DNA from: Muriicola marianensis
GTDB lineage: Bacteria; Bacteroidota; Bacteroidia; Flavobacteriales; Flavobacteriaceae
Direction: 5' to 3'
Assembly: GCF_014638095.1 (NCBI RefSeq)
Contig: NZ_BMFH01000001.1
Coordinates: 2,241,227-2,305,226 of the forward strand
Length of the DNA: 64,000 bases
In this document: positions 22,713 through 30,272 of the stretch, one piece after another
How positions within the stretch are numbered: the first letter of the stretch is position 1
Layout: each line of letters starts with the position of its first letter
The notes under the pieces: model-generated
What the model was told of the DNA's origin: nothing
Database searches by the model: none
Seen by the model: the letters and a program-made list of their open reading frames with translations, nothing else
Position numbers and translations under genes: made by a program

Positions 22713-22898
22713 CTAAATAATACCCGCTTGTTTCAATAATTTCTTTTGTAACCCTTTTCCCAACTCCTTACTTCCATGATCTGGGAAAATGAGGATGCCC
22801 TTTTTCATGGGATGTTTAAGTTTGATGTGTGAACCTTTCCGGCTTACCGGATGCCATCCGTCTTTATTGAGTAGCCTTAAAGGCTCGGAACACTTCAT
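22713..22898 (-). CDS. hicA: HicA-type mRNA toxin
   Basis: 61 residues from the ATG at 22898; the frame runs further upstream, but those residues are not like HicA. The sequence has CSEPLRLLNKDGWHPVSRKGSHIKLKHP and ILIFPDHGSKELGKGLQKKLLKQAGI. The GSH motif with its catalytic histidine and the dsRNA-binding-like fold are typical. HicA cleaves RNA. It is upstream of hicB, the usual order. The -7 box is only 2 bp before the ATG. Confidence 0.9.
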   Translation of the reverse strand: MKCSEPLRLLNKDGWHPVSRKGSHIKLKHPMKKGILIFPDHGSKELGKGLQKKLLKQAGII

Positions 22899-22900
22899 AA

Positions 22901-22939
22901 CAAAGGTAAATAATAATATACTTTTAAAAAATATACTTT
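22901..22939 (-). promoter_or_regulatory. hicAB promoter with direct repeats
   Basis: Minus-strand TACCTTTG (22901-22908) ends 2 bp before the hicA ATG, so the message would be leaderless. Upstream are two copies of AATATACTTT (22915-22924 and 22930-22939) 15 bp apart, in the place where a repressor such as HicB could block the -33 region. Confidence 0.55.
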
Positions 22940-23203
22940 CGTTTGAAAATAAAGGGGAAGTCGGAAAAGTGCTTGCAGGATACAAGCTTATGTAAACCGG
23001 GGTTTGGATCCGAAGTAGTTGGATCGATGGGTTGCCTGAATTTGGGGGTGATTCCCTTTTTTACTTATTGGCATTAAAGTTGGTAGAGTGCGGTTATTGG
23101 AGGAGAACATGCTGCCGGAAAGGAGTTATTCCTTCCTGATTCCGGACAATGGGGTGATACTTGTACATGGCTTTGGCAAAAGGGCTTGTCAGCCTGTGGC
23201 TAT

Positions 23204-23980
23204 TCAATTTTGTTCCACCTCGAGTTCCTTCTCAATACTTTCAAGAATGGCTTCACAATGTGCCCTGATATTCTTGTAAAAAATATCACTTCCAATCAGG
23301 CTTACAATAAAAAATCCCAGCCTGTTCTCGAACTGAATATCGTTCAGGATGTCCCTGGTGTCTCCCTGGAAATGAGAACCGCGGGATAAAGGTTCATAGA
23401 GATTGCCGGATCCGTCGAGTTGCAGGGCGTCGAGAAAAGGGATTTTAATAAGCAGTATTTCAACGATGGCATTTCTTTGCTCTATGATCTCTTCTTCTTT
23501 CCTCTTGGCTCCCTCCAACTTAGCGGGCCATTCGGCGAGCTGAAGCCTTAACGTATCCGTCTTTAAGTCGGTCAGGATACCCGAATTCACCAGATCCTGT
23601 ATGATGCTGGGGCTCGGGATAAACCTCGCGTTTGCTGCAAAGCTTCTGTTCAACAGCAGAGCCAATTCTTTTTCGGAAATATGCATACTCTTCTCCCCGG
23701 TATAGCCCAATATTTTTGAGGAAGTCGCTTTTAAATCTTCATAGGTCCTGATGCTATTATCGATCAGTACTAAATTTTGTGAGAATTCGGACCTGAGCTC
23801 CTGTAAGTATCGGATCTTGATTTCCTCCTGCTTTCTGGATTCATTCCAGTTGTTGATCTGCAGGGCGATCAGGATCCCGATCACCACCAGGATGATCTCC
23901 CCGATAGCATATTTCAGGTACCGGGCTATCTTGTGCTCGTTGATCAAATCATATCGCAATTTTCGAAAGAAGCCAAACAT
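23204..23980 (-). CDS. DUF6090-family membrane protein
   Basis: 258 residues. The start FFRKLRYDLINEHKIARYLKYAIGEIILVVIGILIALQINNWNESRKQEE is the invariant signature of the DUF6090 family, common in flavobacteria: a short cytosolic helix, one membrane helix near 31-47, then a long helical periplasmic part (LRSEFSQNLVLIDNSIRTYEDLKAT...). The function is unknown. It is single, with no paired gene in this window. Confidence 0.9.
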   Translation of the reverse strand: MFGFFRKLRYDLINEHKIARYLKYAIGEIILVVIGILIALQINNWNESRKQEEIKIRYLQELRSEFSQNLVLIDNSIRTYEDLKATSSKILGYTGEKSMHISEKELALLLNRSFAANARFIPSPSIIQDLVNSGILTDLKTDTLRLQLAEWPAKLEGAKRKEEEIIEQRNAIVEILLIKIPFLDALQLDGSGNLYEPLSRGSHFQGDTRDILNDIQFENRLGFFIVSLIGSDIFYKNIRAHCEAILESIEKELEVEQN

Positions 23981-24318
23981 GAGCTCGTCCTTACTATTTA
24001 ATCCTGTTGTTCACGAACCGGGATCAGTTCCGGTGCTTTGTTTCATAAAGCCCATCACGATCAGGATCATGGAGAGGAGCAAAGTGATGGACGATAAGGG
24101 CTTACCCTGCAGCAGGGTTGAGGGGTCAGATTTTCTTAACTGATGTTAGGAAATAATAAAAGAATGTGCAATGATTTTAGTCAGGTCAACGCACTGATAA
24201 ATATTGATATCATCCACAAAGAATATGATGGGTGTCAGGTTTTATGGGCCAGCTTCCTTAGGAATATGCAGAAGATGAAATTAATTTCCAAGGAACATTG
24301 GATTTCCTTTCCAGGATT
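23981..24318. other. Non-coding stretch before the tRNA region
   Basis: No gene is convincing here. A minus-strand open frame near 24030-24150 has a short hydrophobic stretch (SITLLLSMILIVMGFM) but no start or family. It could be the tail of a lost small membrane protein. Confidence 0.3.
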
Positions 24319-24355
24319 CCCCGGAAGCGTGCTTTGCTCTGCTTCCGGGGTTCCT
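24313..24355. repeat. Perfect hairpin, function unclear
   Basis: CCCCGGAAGC (24319-24328) and GCTTCCGGGG (24341-24350) form a 10-bp GC-rich stem with a 12-base loop, and outer bases extend it slightly (AGGA / TCCT). No T run follows, so it is not a simple terminator. Confidence 0.55.
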
Positions 24356-24378
24356 GAAAGCCCCCCGCGTGAAAATGC

Positions 24379-24412
24379 CAAAACCAGCCCCCACCAGTGG
24401 GGGCGGTTTTTT
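24379..24412. terminator. Bidirectional terminator-like hairpin
   Basis: AAAACC-GCCCC-loop-GGGGC-GGTTTT with A and T runs on the two sides could act on both strands. It lies between the tRNA-Phe terminator and the hairpin at 24313-24355. Confidence 0.55.
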
Positions 24413-24461
24413 GTTCCCGTTCCGCTTATGAAAGCCAGCTTTCAACGCGTTCCGGAAACAA

Positions 24462-24490
24462 AAAACCCGCTCCAGATGGAGCGGGTTTTG
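24462..24490 (-). terminator. Terminator of tRNA-Phe
   Basis: AAAACCCGCTCC-agat-GGAGCGGGTTTT, with flanking A/T runs, lies 11 bp past the 3' end of the tRNA on the minus strand. Confidence 0.75.
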
Positions 24491-24500
24491 GCGCTTTAAG

Positions 24501-24573
<73 letters not shown>

Positions 24574-24676
24574 ATGCCTCTTAGGCGGGGGCAAATATAA
24601 TTTCAAATTTAGGAACTACCAATAAAAAAGGAAAAAAAGCCCCGTCTTTTTTTACCCTTTTTGCAATCTTTGTAAC

Positions 24677-25405
24677 ATGAACCTCGTGATCGATGCCGGG
24701 AACACCTCAACCAAATTGGCGGTATTCAGGAAACAGGACCTTTTGTTCCATTCCTCTACCGACGCAGACGGCTTTCACAAGACCGTAAAAGACATTTTTT
24801 CCAAATTCCCGGATATCTCCCACGCCCTCGTGGCTTCCGTGGGCCTGCTGGGCAAACGAGAACTCAATGTGCTCTCCATCTTTTGCAAGGTAGAACTGCT
24901 CACCTCCGTATCCAAGGTTCCTTTTAAAAACTCATATGCGAGTCCGGCCACCCTGGGCGTAGACCGTATCGCCCTGGCCACCGCCGCCTTTTACAACTAC
25001 CCCCATACCAATGTACTCGTCATAGACGCCGGTACCTGCATCACCTACGATATGGTGAACGATTACGGGGAGTATCTGGGCGGTGCCATCTCCCCCGGCC
25101 TGCGCATGCGATACCAGTCGCTAAACGAGCATACCGCCAGACTGCCCCTGCTCGATCCCAGTCCCTTTGTAGAACTCATCGGCAACACCACGGAAAAGAG
25201 CATCCACAGCGGGGTGATCTACGGCATCTGCAAGGAGATAGACGGGGTGATCTCTGAATATCAGAGTCGATTCGAACATTTAACAGTTATTTTAACAGGG
25301 GGTGATGGGCAATTTTTGTCCAATCGGTTAAAAAATACCATATTTGCCAACTCTAATTTCCTTCTTGAGGGCTTGAATTATTTGCTCGATTACAACAAAC
25401 ACTAG
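24677..25405 (+). CDS. coaX: Type III pantothenate kinase
   Basis: 242 residues. MNLVIDAGNTSTKLAVF carries the ATP-binding DxGNT motif (D6-T10). LGVDRIALATAAF, VIDAGTCITYDMV and the glycine-rich GGAISPGLRMRYQSLNEHTARLP are the type III kinase motifs (ASKHA fold). It phosphorylates pantothenate, the first step of coenzyme A synthesis, and uses monovalent cations rather than feedback by CoA. The stop TAG is followed directly by the next ATG, so it heads a plus-strand operon with envelope genes. Confidence 0.96.
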   Translation: MNLVIDAGNTSTKLAVFRKQDLLFHSSTDADGFHKTVKDIFSKFPDISHALVASVGLLGKRELNVLSIFCKVELLTSVSKVPFKNSYASPATLGVDRIALATAAFYNYPHTNVLVIDAGTCITYDMVNDYGEYLGGAISPGLRMRYQSLNEHTARLPLLDPSPFVELIGNTTEKSIHSGVIYGICKEIDGVISEYQSRFEHLTVILTGGDGQFLSNRLKNTIFANSNFLLEGLNYLLDYNKH

Positions 25406-26671
25406 ATGATCAGAAAGATAGGTTTCGCCATACTATGCCTGACAGCCATGGGACTTTACGGGCAAAACGGAACCGTATCACCGTATTCCTATTTCGGGAT
25501 AGGCGACCTCAGGTCGGGGAGCACCATCGAGAACCGGATGATGGGCGGACTCAGCCTGTACACAGACAGCATCCACCTCACCCTGAAAAACCCGGCCGGT
25601 TATGGCAAGCTGAGACTGACCACCTATACAGCCGGAATGAGCCATAGGGAGATCTCCCTCAACAGCTTTACGGAACAGGAGAAGACCTCGGTAACCAATC
25701 TGGAATACCTGGCCATCGGTTTTCCCATCAGCCCAAAGATCTCAGCAGGTTTTGGGCTACGCCCTTTTTCCTCTGTAGGGTACGATGTTTTACAAGAAAG
25801 AACCAACACAAATGGGAATGAAGAGACCAATCTCTATTCCGGTGAAGGGGGTATCAACCAGGTCTTTTTCTCCCTCGGCTTTGAGCTGGCCCGCAACCTG
25901 AACCTTGGGGCTTCTGTCAACTATAATTTCGGTACCCTTGAGAATACCAAGACCCAGCGGGTAGAAGGGCTGCAGTACGGCACCCAGGAGACGCAGATCT
26001 CCGATGTGGGCGGATACGATTTTGTCTATGGTCTCACCTTTACGCCCAGGATCAAGGATAAGTATACCTTGTTCACCTCGGCTGTGATCAACACCCAGGT
26101 GAACCTGATCTCTGAAAATACCCAGACCATCAATTCCTTCTCCCTTTCCACAGGGAATACCATTGAAGAACTGGAAGTCAACCTGGCACAGCAGGGATTG
26201 AAAAATACCGAACTCAAGATCCCCACCATCGCCACCTTTGGCCTTGGGTTTGGAGAGGACAAGAAATGGTTCCTGGGAGCAGAATACAGTTTCCAGCAAC
26301 TCAGCACTTTCGAGAACCGCTTCCTGAGGATACAGAACCAGGAATATACCGATGCCAGCAGTTACGCCATGGGAGCCTTTTACATTCCGGACTATACCTC
26401 CTTTAACAGCTACTTCAAAAGGGTGATCTACAGGGCCGGAGTGCGGTACGATTTTACCGGTATCGTGGTCAATGGAAAGGAGATCCAGAACTTTGGCATA
26501 ACTTTTGGTCTTGGCTTACCACTGGGGGGCAGTTTCTCCAACCTCAACCTCGGTTTCGAATGGGGGAAGAGGGGAACCACTGCGGCAGACCTGATAGAAG
26601 AAAAATACTTCGGGGTAAACGTAGGTGTCTCATTTAATGACAGATGGTTCCAAAAAAGGAAAATAAATTGA
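25406..26671 (+). CDS. Putative outer-membrane transporter-like protein
   Basis: 421 residues with a signal peptide MIRKIGFAILCLTAMGLYGQ. NGTVSPYSYFGIGDLRSGSTIENRMMGGLSLYTDSIHLTLKNPAGYGKL is the conserved start of a Bacteroidota OmpP1/FadL-like family, followed by beta strands (TTYTAGMSHREISL, KISAGFGLRPFSSVGY, ...) and a terminal VGVSFNDRWFQKRKIN. It should form an outer-membrane barrel. It directly follows coaX and precedes the TPR gene, an arrangement that also occurs in related flavobacteria. The substrate is unknown. Confidence 0.8.
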   Translation: MIRKIGFAILCLTAMGLYGQNGTVSPYSYFGIGDLRSGSTIENRMMGGLSLYTDSIHLTLKNPAGYGKLRLTTYTAGMSHREISLNSFTEQEKTSVTNLEYLAIGFPISPKISAGFGLRPFSSVGYDVLQERTNTNGNEETNLYSGEGGINQVFFSLGFELARNLNLGASVNYNFGTLENTKTQRVEGLQYGTQETQISDVGGYDFVYGLTFTPRIKDKYTLFTSAVINTQVNLISENTQTINSFSLSTGNTIEELEVNLAQQGLKNTELKIPTIATFGLGFGEDKKWFLGAEYSFQQLSTFENRFLRIQNQEYTDASSYAMGAFYIPDYTSFNSYFKRVIYRAGVRYDFTGIVVNGKEIQNFGITFGLGLPLGGSFSNLNLGFEWGKRGTTAADLIEEKYFGVNVGVSFNDRWFQKRKIN

Positions 26672-26710
26672 TAAAAAATTAGTACATTAACCGCTTTAAA
26701 ACGCAACACG

Positions 26711-28081
26711 ATGAAAAAGGAACTTTACTTGATGATGTTTGCCATTTTAGGCTTTACAGGCATAAGTTTAGGACAGGGGCAAAATGCTGAATGCATGACC
26801 AACCTCTCTATCTACGCTGAGCATGCAAAAGTTAAAAATTACGACGCTGCATACGGACCCTGGAAACTGGTCTATGCCGCTTGTCCCGATATAAACAAGG
26901 CCAACTTCTCCTACGGGGAGAGGATCCTGGCCCACAAGATTGACAACAGTACAGGAGCTGAGAAAGACGGGTTCATCAAGGAATTGATGAAACTCTACGA
27001 TGACAGCAACAAGTACTTTCCTGAAAGTTTCACAAAAGGTGGAGTGGCCATCGATAAGGTGCTGTTGATGTACGATAACAAAATGGCCTCGGATGATGAG
27101 ATCTTCAATTCCCTTGACAAGGCCTTTAAAGAAGACCGTGCAAACTTCAAAAATCCAAAGGCTCTTTACCTGTATTTTTCCAGCCTGGTAGATCTTTACA
27201 ACGCCGGGAAGAAAGACCTGCAGGACGTTTTCAATACCTATGATGACGTTACTGAAAAGATCGAAGAGGAGAATGCAGAGCTTACTGATGTGATCACAAA
27301 ATTACTTCCCAAAGAGGATGCAGGTACCCTTACCTCAAAAGAGAAAAGGAGCCTGAGGGTGGCGACCACCAACTCAGAATCCTATGGAAAGATCGCCTCC
27401 AGCGTAGATTCCAAGCTGGGGGCCCTGGCCGACTGTGAGAATCTGATCCCTCTCTATGAAAGGAATTTTGAAGCCAGGAAAGGCGATGTGACCTGGGTGA
27501 AACGCGCCGTGGGCAGGATGTTCAGTAAGGAATGTACTGACGATCCTATGTTCCGCAAGTTGTTTGAAGCCCAACTGGCCCTGGATCCTTCGGCCGATGC
27601 CTATGTATACGGAGGTACTTTGAAAAAGAAATCAGGGGACAACAGCGGGGCGATAGCCGACTTTAACAAGGCCCTCGAACTGGAGACCAATCCAAGGAAG
27701 AAATCTAACATCGCTTACAAGATCGCGACCAGCTACAGGAACACCAGCAAGTCGACCGCAAGGAGCTACGCTCAAAAAGCGATCGATGCCAACCCCTCTA
27801 ACGGGAATGCGTACCTGCTGATCGCCAGCCTCTACGCTTCAAGCGCCAATGAATGCGGGGACACTCCATTTGAAAAGCGTGCCGTGTACTGGAAGGCAGC
27901 TGATATGGCCCGAAAGGCCGGTAGGGTAGACCCTGCCCTGAGCGGAAGAGCAGCACAGGCCGCAGCGAGCTACGATGCCAAAGCTCCTTCCAAGACCGAT
28001 ATCTTCAATTCCGGGATGGCCGGAAAAACCCTGGCCTTTAAATGCTGGGTAGGCGGGAGTGTGACGGTCCCCAACCTGTAA
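26711..28081 (+). CDS. Exported TPR protein
   Basis: 456 residues with a signal peptide ending FTGISLGQG. The body is helical tetratricopeptide-like: NLSIYAEHAKVKNYDAAYGPWKLVYAACPD at the start, and canonical repeats DNSGAIADFNKALELETNPRKKSNIAYKIATSYRN and SYAQKAIDANPSNGNAYLLIASLYA near residues 310-380. It is probably a periplasmic scaffold. The conserved position before lptC hints at an envelope role, but nothing in the sequence proves it. Confidence 0.82.
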   Translation: MKKELYLMMFAILGFTGISLGQGQNAECMTNLSIYAEHAKVKNYDAAYGPWKLVYAACPDINKANFSYGERILAHKIDNSTGAEKDGFIKELMKLYDDSNKYFPESFTKGGVAIDKVLLMYDNKMASDDEIFNSLDKAFKEDRANFKNPKALYLYFSSLVDLYNAGKKDLQDVFNTYDDVTEKIEEENAELTDVITKLLPKEDAGTLTSKEKRSLRVATTNSESYGKIASSVDSKLGALADCENLIPLYERNFEARKGDVTWVKRAVGRMFSKECTDDPMFRKLFEAQLALDPSADAYVYGGTLKKKSGDNSGAIADFNKALELETNPRKKSNIAYKIATSYRNTSKSTARSYAQKAIDANPSNGNAYLLIASLYASSANECGDTPFEKRAVYWKAADMARKAGRVDPALSGRAAQAAASYDAKAPSKTDIFNSGMAGKTLAFKCWVGGSVTVPNL

Positions 28082-28083
28082 GA

Positions 28084-28689
28084 ATGATAGCGGGAAATAC
28101 CGATATAGCAAAGAAAATTGCCATGGTTTTTACTGTGGCAATCTTTTTTTACAGCTGCCAGGACACCTATAAACGGGTGGGGGACGAAAAGCAGATCCTG
28201 ATCTTTCCCCAGGGGGTGGCCAGGGAATTTGAGCTTACGTATACCGAGACTATCGAAGAGTTAGAAAGCGAGGATAAAGGAACTTCCAGGGTGATCGCCG
28301 TCCTGAAAAGTCCGTTGAGCGAGGATTATGACAACATGATCTTTAAATACCGGACCTTTCCCGAAGGACTCCTGGTGGAATATTACGACCAGGACAACAA
28401 CAAAAGTACAATCAGGGCTGATTACGGAATCATTTATTCCCAGACCAATATCATCGACCTCAGAGGTGGGGTGGTGATCGAGACCCATGACGGGAAGAAG
28501 CTGGAGACGCCCCAATTATACTGGGACCGAAAGGACGAATGGATCTTTACCCAGGAAAAGTTCACCTACACCAACCCGGAAGACGGGACCATCATGGATG
28601 GAGAAGGGATGGATTTTAACCGGGATTTCACTTATTTTAAGGCCCATAGGACCTATGGGTACATATCGATTAAAGAAGACGAATCATGA
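28084..28689 (+). CDS. lptC: LptC-like LPS export protein
   Basis: 201 residues from the ATG at 28084, 3 bp after the preceding stop; the frame extends to 28042 but inside the TPR gene. A lipoprotein-type or anchor start (VFTVAIFFYSCQDTYK) is followed by a periplasmic beta fold with VAREFELTYTETIEELESEDKGTSRVIAVLKSPLSEDYD, YGIIYSQTNIIDLRGGVVIETHDGKKLETPQLYWDRKD and GEGMDFNRDFTYFKAHRTYG. This is the LptC domain, which passes lipopolysaccharide across the periplasm. It overlaps the next gene by 4 bp (ATGA). Confidence 0.9.
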   Translation: MIAGNTDIAKKIAMVFTVAIFFYSCQDTYKRVGDEKQILIFPQGVAREFELTYTETIEELESEDKGTSRVIAVLKSPLSEDYDNMIFKYRTFPEGLLVEYYDQDNNKSTIRADYGIIYSQTNIIDLRGGVVIETHDGKKLETPQLYWDRKDEWIFTQEKFTYTNPEDGTIMDGEGMDFNRDFTYFKAHRTYGYISIKEDES

Positions 28690-28889
28690 TCAAGATCTTG
28701 AGATTTACCGAATACCTCTACCTGGCAGTAGCCCTGATCTCCATCTATAAGATAGGAGAGCTATGGGAAACAGACCGGCAGGGCACGTACATTTTTATTT
28801 TCTTTGCAGTGGTTTCTATCGGGATGTTCATCTTCAGGAGGAATTACCGTAAGCGATTCGAAAAGAGAAAGCGGGACGATAAATCATAG
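28686..28889 (+). CDS. Small two-helix membrane protein
   Basis: 67 residues. MIKILRFTEYLYLAVALISIYKI and YIFIFFAVVSIGMFIF are two membrane helices, and the rest is a basic tail (RRNYRKRFEKRKRDDKS). It overlaps lptC by 4 bp and is followed at once by the CNNM gene. Short proteins of this kind at this place are common in flavobacteria. The function is unknown. Confidence 0.8.
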   Translation: MIKILRFTEYLYLAVALISIYKIGELWETDRQGTYIFIFFAVVSIGMFIFRRNYRKRFEKRKRDDKS

Positions 28890-28891
28890 CC

Positions 28892-30181
28892 TTGGACAAC
28901 GCCGTTCTCATTATCATTATCTGCCTGATCCTCTCTGCCTTTTTTTCGGGCATGGAGATCGCCTTTGTTTCTGCCAATAAGATCCATATCGAGATCGAGA
29001 AGAAACAGACCGGCTTTCTTGCCAAGGTACTCTCACGCCTGACCCGAAAGCCTTCCAAGTTTATCGCCACCATGCTGATCGGCAACAATATTGCCCTGGT
29101 GGTTTACGGATTCTATATGGGAGATTTGCTGATGGGTTGGTTTCAGCAAATGCTTCCTGCTTCCTACAGGTTCTTTCAGCTGGCGCTTACCGATTTCAGC
29201 CTGTTGACTCAGACTATCATCTCTACGCTGATCATCCTGATAACGGCAGAATTCCTGCCCAAGGTCTTCTTCCAGATCTATGCCAATACCCTGCTGAAGA
29301 TATTGGCTATTCCGGCATATCTTTTTTATGCGGTATTTTCTCCCATCTCTGAATTCGTGATCAAGGTGTCCGACTTTATCCTGAAAGCCCTGTTTAAGAC
29401 CCGGGGAGATGAGGTGCAGCTCGCCTTCAGCAAGGTGGAGCTCGGGGATTATATCACGGAACAAATGGAGGCTGTGGAAGAGGAGGACGATCTCGACTCG
29501 GAGATACAGATCTTCCAGAATGCCCTGGAATTCTCGGCCGTAAAGGCCCGGGAGGTGATGGTGCCCCGGACGGAGATCACCGCTGTGGAACTTCATGAAA
29601 CCCCAAAGAACCTGGCAAAACTCTTCTCTGAGACCGGGTATTCCAAGATCCTGGTCTACAAGAACACCATAGACAATATCATCGGCTATATCCATTCCTA
29701 TGAACTCTTCAAAAAGCCGAAGACCATAAAAAGCATCCTGCTCCCGGTGGAATTTGTTCCCGAGACCATGCTCATCCACGAGATCTTAAAGATCCTGACC
29801 AAGAAGCGGAAAAGCATGGCCGTGGTCCTCGATGAATACGGGGGCACTTCCGGGGTGATGACCGTGGAGGATATCGTGGAGGAACTCTTCGGGGAGATCG
29901 AGGACGAACACGATAGCACCGACCTGCACGAGGAACAGCTGGATGAAAGGACGTTCAAATTCTCCGCCCGCCTGGAGGTAGACTATATCAACGAGACCTA
30001 TAAGCTGGAACTACCCGATACGGAGGAGTTCGAAACCCTGGGCGGACTCATCGTCCACGAAACGGGGGAGATCCCGGAACAGGACAGCAAGATCCGGATC
30101 GGAGATTACCTGTTTACCATCCTGGAGGTATCCAGCACCAAGATCGATCTGGTGACCCTGGAAATAGAAGAAAGCAATTAG
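28892..30181 (+). CDS. CNNM/CorC-type transporter-like protein
   Basis: 429 residues from a TTG at 28892, 2 bp after the preceding stop. The CNNM membrane domain (about 1-180) has SAFFSGMEIAFVSANK and TMLIGNNIALVVYG. The two CBS domains (about 200-330) carry VMVPRTEITAVELHETPKNLAKLF and TKKRKSMAVVLDEYGGTSGVMTVEDIVEELFGEIEDEHD. The C-terminal CorC/HlyC domain is near 345-425. Family members move or control Mg2+ or Na+, and in Flavobacterium the relative GldE is linked to gliding. GldE identity is not supported by the neighbours here. Confidence 0.9.
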   Translation: MDNAVLIIIICLILSAFFSGMEIAFVSANKIHIEIEKKQTGFLAKVLSRLTRKPSKFIATMLIGNNIALVVYGFYMGDLLMGWFQQMLPASYRFFQLALTDFSLLTQTIISTLIILITAEFLPKVFFQIYANTLLKILAIPAYLFYAVFSPISEFVIKVSDFILKALFKTRGDEVQLAFSKVELGDYITEQMEAVEEEDDLDSEIQIFQNALEFSAVKAREVMVPRTEITAVELHETPKNLAKLFSETGYSKILVYKNTIDNIIGYIHSYELFKKPKTIKSILLPVEFVPETMLIHEILKILTKKRKSMAVVLDEYGGTSGVMTVEDIVEELFGEIEDEHDSTDLHEEQLDERTFKFSARLEVDYINETYKLELPDTEEFETLGGLIVHETGEIPEQDSKIRIGDYLFTILEVSSTKIDLVTLEIEESN

Positions 30182-30272
30182 CCGGCAACCCCTTACAGAT
30201 AGCCCTGGTTTAACTTTTATTATTTAAGGGAAAATGGTAATTTCGCCCACTGATTTTAAACTCGCTAGATAA

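Noticed and set aside
23063-23082. TTGGCATTAAAGTTGG as a sigma-54 promoter
   Set aside because: The -12 position reads GG instead of GC, and no gene follows on that strand.
28892-30181. Naming the CNNM/CorC protein gldE
   Set aside because: The fold fits, but gldD and other gliding genes are not adjacent, so the name is not supported.
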